From NCBI RefSeq assembly GCF_014642075.1, contig NZ_BMIK01000021.1, forward strand, positions 26,345-90,344: DNA of 64,000 nucleotides, given 5' to 3'. Origin of the DNA: Parapedobacter defluvii (GTDB lineage: Bacteria > Bacteroidota > Bacteroidia > Sphingobacteriales > Sphingobacteriaceae). The notes under the pieces are model-generated. The model saw only the letters and a list, made by a program, of their open reading frames with translations. It was not told where the DNA came from and ran no database searches. Below, piece by piece: positions 42,282 to 50,917 of this stretch; the stretch's first letter is position 1; the number at the start of each line of letters is the position of its first letter. A program made the translations under genes and the position numbers.

Positions 42282-44054
42282 TTAAAGTAAAAACTGCCGT
42301 CTTGCCGCTGTTTCGACTGCCTGCGGACAGCCCACCCTGCGATAACCTGCCGGTTCTTCCAGCGTTATCTGTTCGTCCCGCATGCCGGATTTTTCCAACG
42401 TGATGGTTGCCCGTCGTAACAGCGGGTATACCGTATCGCGCTGCTGTTCCAAACTCATAGATTCCATTTGCTCCAGCAGTTCTTCCGTGCGATGTGCCGA
42501 TTCATCTGTTGACGTTTTGAATTCATCAACAGCATGCTGTGCTAATGGCGTGCCCTCTATTTCGCGGCCCCTATCGTCTGAGAGCGTATACAATTCGCCC
42601 ATTCCAATGGGTCGCACATCGCGCACTACGTCTGCCGTACACCGTCTGGAATCCCGCATACTTAATTGTTGCGCCGTACAGATGGATTCGATCTCAGCGA
42701 GTGCAGCAGTTGCTCTACTTTCTCCCAATTCTCTGTTGCCTACAAATCGCCTTCCCCGCTGCATCGGCCCTTCGGGAGACGTATGCCCCGTGATGCGCGT
42801 CACCCGATACCCCTCTTGCAACAGTGTGGTAATCTCCGTCAGCATCCGGGCGCTGCGGGTCCGATCGATGGTAGCACTTGCGTAGTCAAAATAGATAAAG
42901 CGTTCTTGATCACGGTAAGGAACCCGAACCGTAATTTCATACGGCGAGGCCTCATGCCACTTCTCGCAGACCAGCTTGACCGAAAGCGGAACAGACGTAC
43001 ATTCAAACGTTTCATCGGTACGGCCGGGGGTGACCGTAATATTGCCGCCAAGCACCCATCCCTCATCGTCACCTTGTCCCCGGACTCCGATGTCAAGGGG
43101 TCCTATCCGAATACCCAAAGAACCTGCTCCTCCGGTAACACCTTCCAATCCAACCGTAACCTCTCCCCGCGCGGTGATACTGAACTGACCGGACCGGGCG
43201 ACTAAGACTTCGATAAAAGGTGTTACATCGACCCCTTCAAGGACACGTTCGATGTCGCCGATGGCTCCACGAGTGACGGCATCCAAAATTCGTTGGGCAA
43301 CTCCGATAGCACTCTCCGGAATGTTCGCACCCAGTTCGACCGTGCCCCGCGTGGTATCGCGACAGACCTTTATCGTAATCGTGACGTTTGTTCGGTCGAT
43401 GTCGGCGTCTATGGAGCCTGAGGATCCGCTGCCTCTTCGTCTGCTCTCCAATACGCGGGTTACCCGATAGCGTTCTCCTTCATGTTCCACTTCCACAAGA
43501 TTAGGCGCGATGCGACGTGTCGTCTGCCGCTGTATGGCCCCGGCACCGCCACCTTGCTGCACCACATGGGTCAATTCATGCGCCAGGAGTCGCTTCCCGT
43601 TTTCCGATCCGGGTTGATACTGGCCGGTGTTAAATACGATATGAGTTCCTGCGGTATAAGCTAATGCGTTGATACGATCGGCAGACTGTGCGGCATCGCT
43701 CCCTGTATGGATGCGCACATTGGAAAAATCATAGCCAAAACGCGGTTCAAAGAAATCCCGCTCGGATGGCGGCAGTATGGTGCCTCGTCCATGCAGCGAA
43801 GACACGTAGTTTTCGAATCCTTCATCCACCACAGGGGTAACCAAGTCGGCTCCCTTTCGCTGAATCCGTTTTTCTTCCTCCTCGCAATGCTTGCACTTGC
43901 GCTGTACGGTCATCCGCATGACCTGATCGGCCATTGCATCCGCTTCCTGTTCATATTTATCTCCCGGTTGGTTTACCGTCAATTTGGGCTGGAAGAAGAC
44001 GCCATGGGTGGCTCTGTTAGCCTCAGCATTCGAAGCGACTTTTGGTGACAGCAT
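42282..44054 (-). CDS. DUF4157 protein with OmpA-like C-terminal region
   Basis: A 590-residue protein whose first 175 residues are a close paralogue of the metzincin protein: FFQPKL at 20-25, RKCKHCEEEEK (C54, C57), DFSNVRIH and HELTH (159-163) in LLAHELTHVVQQGG. The middle (about 190-390) is beta-rich with Gly-rich stretches. The C-terminal part (about 395-500) has FDYASATIDRTRSARM and GHTSPEGPMQRGRR with NRELGESRA, reminiscent of OmpA/peptidoglycan-binding domains. It follows the hydrolase gene by 26 bp. It may be a cargo protein or an accessory that attaches the particle to a cell wall. No catalytic domain beyond DUF4157 is recognised. Confidence 0.75.
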   Translation of the reverse strand: MLSPKVASNAEANRATHGVFFQPKLTVNQPGDKYEQEADAMADQVMRMTVQRKCKHCEEEEKRIQRKGADLVTPVVDEGFENYVSSLHGRGTILPPSERDFFEPRFGYDFSNVRIHTGSDAAQSADRINALAYTAGTHIVFNTGQYQPGSENGKRLLAHELTHVVQQGGGAGAIQRQTTRRIAPNLVEVEHEGERYRVTRVLESRRRGSGSSGSIDADIDRTNVTITIKVCRDTTRGTVELGANIPESAIGVAQRILDAVTRGAIGDIERVLEGVDVTPFIEVLVARSGQFSITARGEVTVGLEGVTGGAGSLGIRIGPLDIGVRGQGDDEGWVLGGNITVTPGRTDETFECTSVPLSVKLVCEKWHEASPYEITVRVPYRDQERFIYFDYASATIDRTRSARMLTEITTLLQEGYRVTRITGHTSPEGPMQRGRRFVGNRELGESRATAALAEIESICTAQQLSMRDSRRCTADVVRDVRPIGMGELYTLSDDRGREIEGTPLAQHAVDEFKTSTDESAHRTEELLEQMESMSLEQQRDTVYPLLRRATITLEKSGMRDEQITLEEPAGYRRVGCPQAVETAARRQFLL

Positions 44055-44080
44055 CGTAGTAGCATTTTATTAACAATCGA

Positions 44081-45700
44081 TTACCCATAAACCCTAGCAA
44101 AACCCAGTAATTTTTCCATGCGTGTTTTCACGTACGAAAACCCCGCAACATTGGCGGCTTTGTTGCCTTCAATGGTATACAGAAACCCATCTTTACAATG
44201 GTGTACAAAGCCGATATGCCCGTTTACGGAAGCCAATGAGGTACGCCACCAGCAAACGACGTCTCCCGGCATGGGTTGCTTTTCGGAATCGCCGGAAAAA
44301 CTCCAGCCCTTACTTTTCAATTGGTTGAATACATCGCGTGCGCCAGCTGAATACTTGAAGGGCATGTCTTTGCGATTCCCGCCCACAGCTTGCAGAAAAC
44401 ACCAGCTCACGAACGCTGCACACCATGGGTATCCATCGGGCAACCCGGCTGGCTCCATATATTTCTGCACCCAGGGGCCTTTGTTGTTTCCGCCTACCTC
44501 ACCTGCCCCGGCTTTCAACTCGTTGATGGCTATGCGTAGTGCCGCTCTTCCCAAGGGACTTTCTCCATACTCCGAAGGGGGCAGTTTATCGTATTCAATG
44601 ACACCGGATGCCACACGGGGACGGGGATTTTCAAGCGCCCACCACGTCAGTGCTCCGACAACGCCGTCTACGGTCAGCGGTTGTTCGTGCTTATCCAGAT
44701 GTGAACTTTGGAAATCCTTTACCGCTTGTTCCGTTTGGGCGTCAAACACACTATTTACCGGCACGGCATAATCCAGTTCATTCAGTATGGATTGCAGTTC
44801 CTGCACCAACGTTCCGGTATTTCCCTTTTTTATCAACTCCCGGGTTACTTTCGGTGCACCTCCATCGGGTTGCATTGCGGCATACTTCTGATAGGCTTCC
44901 TTCAGTTTGATATCGTATTGGTTGGCTGCATAGTCAGATCCGTTGTATCGTTTAGCGAATTCTGCCCATTGCCTATTCCGAAGGTAACTGATCAGGTTGT
45001 TGGCCTGCAGGAATTTGCCAAATGCTTCCAGCTGCTGCCGTTCACCCAATTGCATGTCGCCGACAAATCCGGTTACCGAACCGTATCCCAACGCTTCGTA
45101 GTGATATCCCATTAGTTGGAATAGCCCCCATGAAGCTGACGCATAGGCTGCGTCCGCTACCTTGCTGTTATTGGGAATGACGTTAATGGCCTTGTTCAAT
45201 CGCTCATACTCTGCAATTCCACCTTTGTAGTAAGCCTTTGTCCATTTTTTGTACAACACATCTTCGTTGCCCGAAACGTGGGCAGCCGGATCGATGCCGC
45301 GCTTTTCCAGCTCCTTCCAAAATACATGCCCCTCAAACAGGATCTTCGGGTTGCCATCTGCGTTGAATCCGCGGCCCCGGCTCTCCACCTCATTCACCGC
45401 CTTGATAGTCGCAACATCCAAGGAAAGAGTTTCCGCAAGCCGGTTAAGGTCCGCTTCTTTCAGGTATTTGTCTTCCATCTTACTCAGGTCCACCGGTGTT
45501 CCATTGATGAGCTTCGTCCATGTTTTGGTATAGACAATGCCATCGGCAACCAGGTCATTATCCGCTTGAAACGAGCGGACAGCCTGTTCGGTCGCCTCAT
45601 CAAATATTCCATTGACGACCAACGGATGTCCATACTCGTTGAGCAATTCCTGAAGCAGCTCTACGGCGTCTCCACGGCTGTTGATTTTCAGTAGTTCCAT
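44081..45700 (-). CDS. peptidoglycan hydrolase with N-acetylmuramidase and CHAP/NlpC-like domains
   Basis: A 539-residue protein with four modules: peptidoglycan-binding domain 1 (about 3-68, ending DGIVYTKTWTKL); an N-acetylmuramidase-like domain (about 80-270; NEVESRGRGFN, FEGHVFWKEL and ASWGLFQLMG); a second binding domain (about 285-355; DGVVGALTWWAL); and a C-terminal cysteine amidase-like domain (about 385-539) with Cys427 (YPWCAAFVSWCF) and His495 (NGHIGFVHH). It would cut both glycan strands and peptide stems. No signal peptide is seen, so delivery by the eCIS or use during release by lysis are the two obvious roles. It lies directly after the tape-measure gene. Confidence 0.88.
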   Translation of the reverse strand: MELLKINSRGDAVELLQELLNEYGHPLVVNGIFDEATEQAVRSFQADNDLVADGIVYTKTWTKLINGTPVDLSKMEDKYLKEADLNRLAETLSLDVATIKAVNEVESRGRGFNADGNPKILFEGHVFWKELEKRGIDPAAHVSGNEDVLYKKWTKAYYKGGIAEYERLNKAINVIPNNSKVADAAYASASWGLFQLMGYHYEALGYGSVTGFVGDMQLGERQQLEAFGKFLQANNLISYLRNRQWAEFAKRYNGSDYAANQYDIKLKEAYQKYAAMQPDGGAPKVTRELIKKGNTGTLVQELQSILNELDYAVPVNSVFDAQTEQAVKDFQSSHLDKHEQPLTVDGVVGALTWWALENPRPRVASGVIEYDKLPPSEYGESPLGRAALRIAINELKAGAGEVGGNNKGPWVQKYMEPAGLPDGYPWCAAFVSWCFLQAVGGNRKDMPFKYSAGARDVFNQLKSKGWSFSGDSEKQPMPGDVVCWWRTSLASVNGHIGFVHHCKDGFLYTIEGNKAANVAGFSYVKTRMEKLLGFARVYG

Positions 45701-45736
45701 ACTTAATAGGTTTTACATCGTTGTAGTTTTAATCGT

Positions 45737-47230
45737 TCATATCCACTCGACATATAATATCCGATCCATCCACGGCAGTTTAATGATGCCGATGGACCAA
45801 GGCAGGCTGGCCAGCAGCACATCCACACCCCGCGAACCGACCTGCAATAACCAGCTGTCGGCCCTTCGGGTCAATTTGCCCTCCCGCTGCAAAAAGGTTT
45901 CGCGTAGCCCATCGACACTGGTGTTACGGAGTACTTCCCAGTGTGTAATAATGGAATGCAATACGTCCTCACATTCCTGCTCGACCAAGGGAGTCCATTC
46001 AAATCCATCCGGATTGATAAAAGACTCTGGATGCAACCCCGAAAGAACTTTATTCAATGCCAGCATACTTTCATCGGGCGCAGGCGATGCATATACCAAA
46101 TGGTGGAGCAGGAGTGCAGCCTGAGCGCTGTTTTCTGCTGAGAAGGAAATCTCATCACCGATAAGCCCCACATGTTGCATCAATGGCTCGATAAAGGGAT
46201 GGACCAGTACCAACCCGGCATTGCTGAGGTAAAAGGACTCATCCGCACGTTCGAAAGACAGCCTTTCGTCCGCGTTGCTGTTGCCATTGGCAGCTTTGGT
46301 TGCCCCTTGAATGGTTTGATGATCCAAATTTCCATTGCTGGCATGCACAGGTTCCACACGATCCCGTTTAACACGCTCATCCGGTTGGAATGCATCGGGC
46401 AATTCCGGAAACTCGTCACGAGTCCATGGTAGTAGGGTAGCGGCAAATTTTGGCTTCTTTTTCAGGAACGAGTGGGCGCGTTGCAACACCCTCGTTCGGT
46501 TGGTCGTATCCATCGCCGGCCAAACAAGGGATGTCAGGATAACGGAAAAGGGTGTGGATTCTGTTGACGGATTACCGAAGGCATTTGCATAAGCCTTGAC
46601 AACCGACTTCGACAATATCGTCGGATTCACCCCTGTTTGCTGCAAAAATGCAATGTATGCGGCGTCATCAACCGGAATTCGGGCAACGAAGGCAGCGCAT
46701 AACCGATGGATAAAATCAACCGAAAAATAGTGGAATAAGCGGTCTGTCGCATCGGCAGACGCATGTAACACCTTCGCCAGTTCATCCAGAAAGGCAGGTA
46801 TGGGTTTTAACCGTTTTTCAAAATCAGAAATTGCCTCTTTCCGGCTTTCCCATTGGAATTTTCCCTTTTTCAAAAAATGGATAAAATCTTCGGTCCATTG
46901 CAGATCCTGCATTTCCCGATTGTCCCATTCTTCCGGGTCAACCGCCGGACTGCGGTGGGACTGGAGTTCCTTCCTCACCAAATTGAGTACATTTTTCGTA
47001 AGCATTTCTTCCCAATTCGCTTCGGAAAGTTCCCCACAATCAATCGATAAAACAGGAATCGTCAATGCTTCCGATTCGGCACTGAAATCGTCAAACAAGT
47101 TAGCCAGTTGGGGTAATATCCGTTGATGGTAGACGGCAGTCACCCGGTCCTGCATCCCTTTGCCCTGTCCCGGTCGGCGAAAGTCAACTTCCAGCGATTG
47201 CTTGTAAATGATATGTTGGCTGCGGTCCAT
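45737..47230 (-). CDS. contractile injection system tape-measure protein (Afp14-like)
   Basis: A 497-residue helical protein with the CIS_TMP family layout: an N-terminal MDRSQHIIYKQSLEVDF segment, a central region with FIHFLKKGKFQW (about 115-126), and a C-terminal half with NAGLVLVHPFIEPLMQHVGLI (split at its conserved HPF) and the LLHHLVYA and NKVLSGLHPE motifs. Tape-measure proteins set tube length and sit inside the tube before firing. The size suggests a shorter particle than phage tails, as in other eCIS. It starts 6 bp downstream of the stop of the large unknown gene. Confidence 0.88.
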   Translation of the reverse strand: MDRSQHIIYKQSLEVDFRRPGQGKGMQDRVTAVYHQRILPQLANLFDDFSAESEALTIPVLSIDCGELSEANWEEMLTKNVLNLVRKELQSHRSPAVDPEEWDNREMQDLQWTEDFIHFLKKGKFQWESRKEAISDFEKRLKPIPAFLDELAKVLHASADATDRLFHYFSVDFIHRLCAAFVARIPVDDAAYIAFLQQTGVNPTILSKSVVKAYANAFGNPSTESTPFSVILTSLVWPAMDTTNRTRVLQRAHSFLKKKPKFAATLLPWTRDEFPELPDAFQPDERVKRDRVEPVHASNGNLDHQTIQGATKAANGNSNADERLSFERADESFYLSNAGLVLVHPFIEPLMQHVGLIGDEISFSAENSAQAALLLHHLVYASPAPDESMLALNKVLSGLHPESFINPDGFEWTPLVEQECEDVLHSIITHWEVLRNTSVDGLRETFLQREGKLTRRADSWLLQVGSRGVDVLLASLPWSIGIIKLPWMDRILYVEWI

Positions 47231-47236
47231 TGTTTT

Positions 47237-50200
47237 TTATTCCACAACGATTTTTCCTTTATTGGTTGCCAACTGTTTGCGAAGTGCAGCGATGGGCTGC
47301 GTAAATGTCTTCTCGGCTCCGCAGGGACCGTCACCGAAATCAATCTGGTGCGTAATGGTCAATTCTTTGAGCTGTTCGAACTCCGCAAGCGGAATGCTGA
47401 CCGTTTCCTTGGCTTTCTTTCCGTTGACTGTCCAAGTTGATATACCTCCGGTCGATATCGCTTTTAATGCGATGCTTACGGCATTTTTAACTTCTCTCCC
47501 GATTACAACTACATCGCTTTGCGGTAACCCGATGGTTGCTTCAAATGCTGCGGTCCCTAACGTGATCGTCAATACCGCCAGTACGTGGGCATCGCCATCC
47601 GCATAGTGGTACGCAATTACACCCTGTTTGAGTCCGTCCTTTGTCATCTGTGCAGGTGAAATAATCAGGCCCGTACCTTTGGTAGTTACGCCCTTGGGTG
47701 CCGCTACGACAACAACCGTCCCCGAAGTTTTTACGGGGATCGTCAAGGTCGCAGCGTCCGAACAAACGGTCTTTGCCTGTTCATCGCGGACAAACGTACG
47801 GGTCTTTTCTCCCTTACCGCAAACTCTTCCGGTGACCGAATAGGCAATCGTAGCACGCGGGTTATTGACGGTAAGGATTTGGCTGATTTCAGACTGGTTT
47901 TCTGCAACAGATTTGCCATCCAGCAGCCACTGCGATTTGAGTGAATCGCCACTGGACACGGCAGACTTCAGCATCAATTTCCAATTTTCGTCTTTTTCCG
48001 AATAGTCGGCTCCCACAACTTCAAAATCCGGCTCTACGGCTTCTTCCACCGCGAATTGTGTACTTGCTTTCGTACCGGATGCCAAGGTATATACCACCTC
48101 AAATGTGCCTTTTCCTAAGCGCGCAGGAACTATTTTTGCTTCGCTCTCTTTTCCATTAAGGGTCAGTTTTCCCCCTTCGGGGCTGACCTTTATCGAATAT
48201 TCCTGCGTATCATTGGTACAGAACGTGGTAGGTTCTATGGTGACAGCGAGCTGATCATCTTCGGGTTCTTCCGGCTCTTCCGGTTGCGAAGGTTCAACTT
48301 CTACGTCCTTTTGAAAGACATAGGCGATCGGCTGACAATTGCTTTTAACCAGATAAGGCACATAGAAATCGGCTATGACTACACCACCAGGCAATTTACT
48401 CACCAACTTCTCAGCTTCTTCTCTCTTTTTCAAGGCATCCAGCACTTTGGTTGCGTCGGCCCCAAGGCCTAATTTTTCGATGAGGCTTACGGTGTCTGCG
48501 TACTTCACGGTAGCTGAAGAAAGTAATGACGCAGACTTGGTATCTTTTAATAGACGACCTGTATCTTTTTTAGTAATTGTTTCAGCCGGTTCCTCCTTTA
48601 CGACATCGGTCAATCGATCCACCAAACGTATTTCCTTTTCCGGTATAACGGCGGTATAACGCGGTGCCGACGGTTGGTATACCAGCACAAAAGTTCCTCC
48701 TTTAGGCACCCCGGCCTTATGTTCCAACCCCTTGTGCCGTTCAAAATAACGGGCAAAGGTGGTGGCCTCCTGATATTGCTTGAGCCGCTCGTTGTATTCC
48801 TCCTTAATGGCGTATAACTCTTCGTTCGCACAATTAAACAACACGTTGTTGTTTTTGGGGGCGAAATACGCTTTCAATTCCTCGTTCTGTGAATTCGCAG
48901 ACTCTTTGATGATGCTGTTTACGGTCGACTCGTATTCCGCCCACAGTTTATTATAGGCATCTACATCAAATTCGCGGAGATCATTTTCAAAGAGATAGCC
49001 AAAGATGGCATTGAGCCGCTGAAGAAACACCAGCAGCAAATCCGGTTTCGGCAGTACGTACTCAAATAACTTTCTGTCGGTAACCAGAAATGAATTGATA
49101 TCCTTCGCTACGAAATCCATCAATTTCACTTCCTGATCATCTTTGCCCAAATCGACGATCTTCTCAATGTAGTTTACTTTCTCAACCACCGGCTGCGTGG
49201 TGACTTTCTTTTGTAGATCCACTTCTTTCCGGATTGCGGTCACCTTTTTTGAAAGGGTAGGCAGCGACAGCTCATCGCTGACTTTGAGTGTGTCGATCAC
49301 CCGTATATCACCGATGTCGGTATCTTTCTTCGGTCGCAGACCGCCTACATAGGTCAGCAACTGCTCTACACGGCACAGCAATCCCGCAATCATTACATTA
49401 TAATTCGATTCCAGATCCTGTACCTGGCACGATACTTCATTTCCATCGGCTATCCGTTCCAGGTCAACCGCGCTGAGTGCCACCACGTCAAAAGGCAGGT
49501 TGTATTTGTCCCGTTCAGCAATGATTTCCGACAGGGCCGTGCTATAGGGTTTGCCAACATGCCCTTCTATGCGAAAGGCATTGAAGCGCTCATTGTCATA
49601 AAGCAACACGTTCTTCACAGCCTCGGGCGCATCGATACCCGCACGCAGGTGATAGCCGCGGTTCATCTGGGGGATACCCATCCGGCTGAGCCGATAGTTC
49701 CACCACTTATGAAGGTTATTGAGTTGATAGTAAAACGGAATACTCCGGTCGGAAAGCAGGTTCGCCCCGATCTGACTTGGTGTAATCTGAAGAACCTGGT
49801 TTTTGGAAGGCAACGTATCATCAAAATCGGCTATCATGTACCGCATACGCTGCAACAGTAGGGCAACTTCCTCTTTGAGGTGTTGCTGCCCGTGAAGGTA
49901 ATGCACCGGAACGAAGTATTGGCGATACGGATCCCAATAACCAAACCGGGTGCTTTCCGATGCCAATCCAAGGGTCAGGTGCAGCGGAAAATGGGTTTCG
50001 TTGGCATTCCGCATACCCCAGAAGTCCTGTGCTTTTTCGTCAAATTCCCGGAAAGCCTTGATCAGATCATCGATAAAGTCGTAGAAATATTGGATGTAAT
50101 GGAAATTTCCCTTTTGGTAGCTAAATTTATCCCGCAATGCTTTCAGATCAAGCTTTTCGAATGGATTGGATGGGGTAAGCTCCAATAAGACTGCATAACG

Positions 50201-50917
50201 GTTCCAACACATTTTTAGATTCTGTTCCAGCTTGGTCAGCGTATCGTCGTCTACCAGTTCGTAAAATCCATTAAGTATGGACTCGCCGCTCTCCCAACGG
50301 TTATTTGCCGGCACGCCGTATCGTTTCAAAAGCAGGGTGTTAAAAAACGATTCATCGTCGCCCTTCAGCAGGTCGATGTGTACCAACAGGGGTTTCACGG
50401 TAAAATCAAGCCGGCTGCCCTTGTCGTTACAGTCGTTGGTGTCACAGTTTTTCAGTTTGACCTGTTTTGCCTCCAACAAAAGTACCACGACGTATTCGTC
50501 TTTTTTTAACGAAGAGACCGCTTTCTTGCCTTCGGCAGGTGACGCTGCGGGCACGAGTTCGAAAATCCCTTCCATCCCATAGTACGGCCATCCGGAAGCT
50601 TCGTCTTCATCACATCCCACAATGAAGTCTACTCCTGTGGGAATATCCGGGGAAACAAAATCGATGTAATGGGTATATTCCTGCTGGCAATGCCGGATAA
50701 GATATCCTTGTGAGGTGATGCCGTGGCCTTCACCGATTACAATGCCTTCACCAGACGCGGTTATTTCCAATCCGCTCACAATCCCGTTCCCGATAAGCCG
50801 GATCCTGGATAGGCGGCCTTGCCGCTCCAAATAGCTGACAGTGTCGTTCAGGTGATTGTTGGTCAGTACCTGATCTGCCTCAAAAATGGGATATGACTCA
50901 ATATTGTTCATGGTCAT
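47237..50917 (-). CDS. large eCIS-associated protein of unknown function (possible fibre or baseplate-peripheral protein)
   Basis: At 1226 residues this is the largest protein of the operon. The N-terminal 140 residues (MNNIESYPIFEADQVLTNNH, then RIRLIGNGIVSGLEI and GHGITSQGYLI) look like a conserved small beta domain seen in other Bacteroidota eCIS clusters. A long helical region follows (about 200-800). The C-terminal third (about 880-1226) is made of immunoglobulin-like beta domains, for example VTIEPTTFCTNDTQEYSI, which often mediate binding. The position between the Afp12-like baseplate gene and the tape measure corresponds to afp13, the tail-fibre gene of Afp, so a receptor-binding or baseplate-peripheral role is inferred. 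The start overlaps the upstream stop in ATGA. Confidence 0.7.
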   Translation of the reverse strand: MTMNNIESYPIFEADQVLTNNHLNDTVSYLERQGRLSRIRLIGNGIVSGLEITASGEGIVIGEGHGITSQGYLIRHCQQEYTHYIDFVSPDIPTGVDFIVGCDEDEASGWPYYGMEGIFELVPAASPAEGKKAVSSLKKDEYVVVLLLEAKQVKLKNCDTNDCNDKGSRLDFTVKPLLVHIDLLKGDDESFFNTLLLKRYGVPANNRWESGESILNGFYELVDDDTLTKLEQNLKMCWNRYAVLLELTPSNPFEKLDLKALRDKFSYQKGNFHYIQYFYDFIDDLIKAFREFDEKAQDFWGMRNANETHFPLHLTLGLASESTRFGYWDPYRQYFVPVHYLHGQQHLKEEVALLLQRMRYMIADFDDTLPSKNQVLQITPSQIGANLLSDRSIPFYYQLNNLHKWWNYRLSRMGIPQMNRGYHLRAGIDAPEAVKNVLLYDNERFNAFRIEGHVGKPYSTALSEIIAERDKYNLPFDVVALSAVDLERIADGNEVSCQVQDLESNYNVMIAGLLCRVEQLLTYVGGLRPKKDTDIGDIRVIDTLKVSDELSLPTLSKKVTAIRKEVDLQKKVTTQPVVEKVNYIEKIVDLGKDDQEVKLMDFVAKDINSFLVTDRKLFEYVLPKPDLLLVFLQRLNAIFGYLFENDLREFDVDAYNKLWAEYESTVNSIIKESANSQNEELKAYFAPKNNNVLFNCANEELYAIKEEYNERLKQYQEATTFARYFERHKGLEHKAGVPKGGTFVLVYQPSAPRYTAVIPEKEIRLVDRLTDVVKEEPAETITKKDTGRLLKDTKSASLLSSATVKYADTVSLIEKLGLGADATKVLDALKKREEAEKLVSKLPGGVVIADFYVPYLVKSNCQPIAYVFQKDVEVEPSQPEEPEEPEDDQLAVTIEPTTFCTNDTQEYSIKVSPEGGKLTLNGKESEAKIVPARLGKGTFEVVYTLASGTKASTQFAVEEAVEPDFEVVGADYSEKDENWKLMLKSAVSSGDSLKSQWLLDGKSVAENQSEISQILTVNNPRATIAYSVTGRVCGKGEKTRTFVRDEQAKTVCSDAATLTIPVKTSGTVVVVAAPKGVTTKGTGLIISPAQMTKDGLKQGVIAYHYADGDAHVLAVLTITLGTAAFEATIGLPQSDVVVIGREVKNAVSIALKAISTGGISTWTVNGKKAKETVSIPLAEFEQLKELTITHQIDFGDGPCGAEKTFTQPIAALRKQLATNKGKIVVE

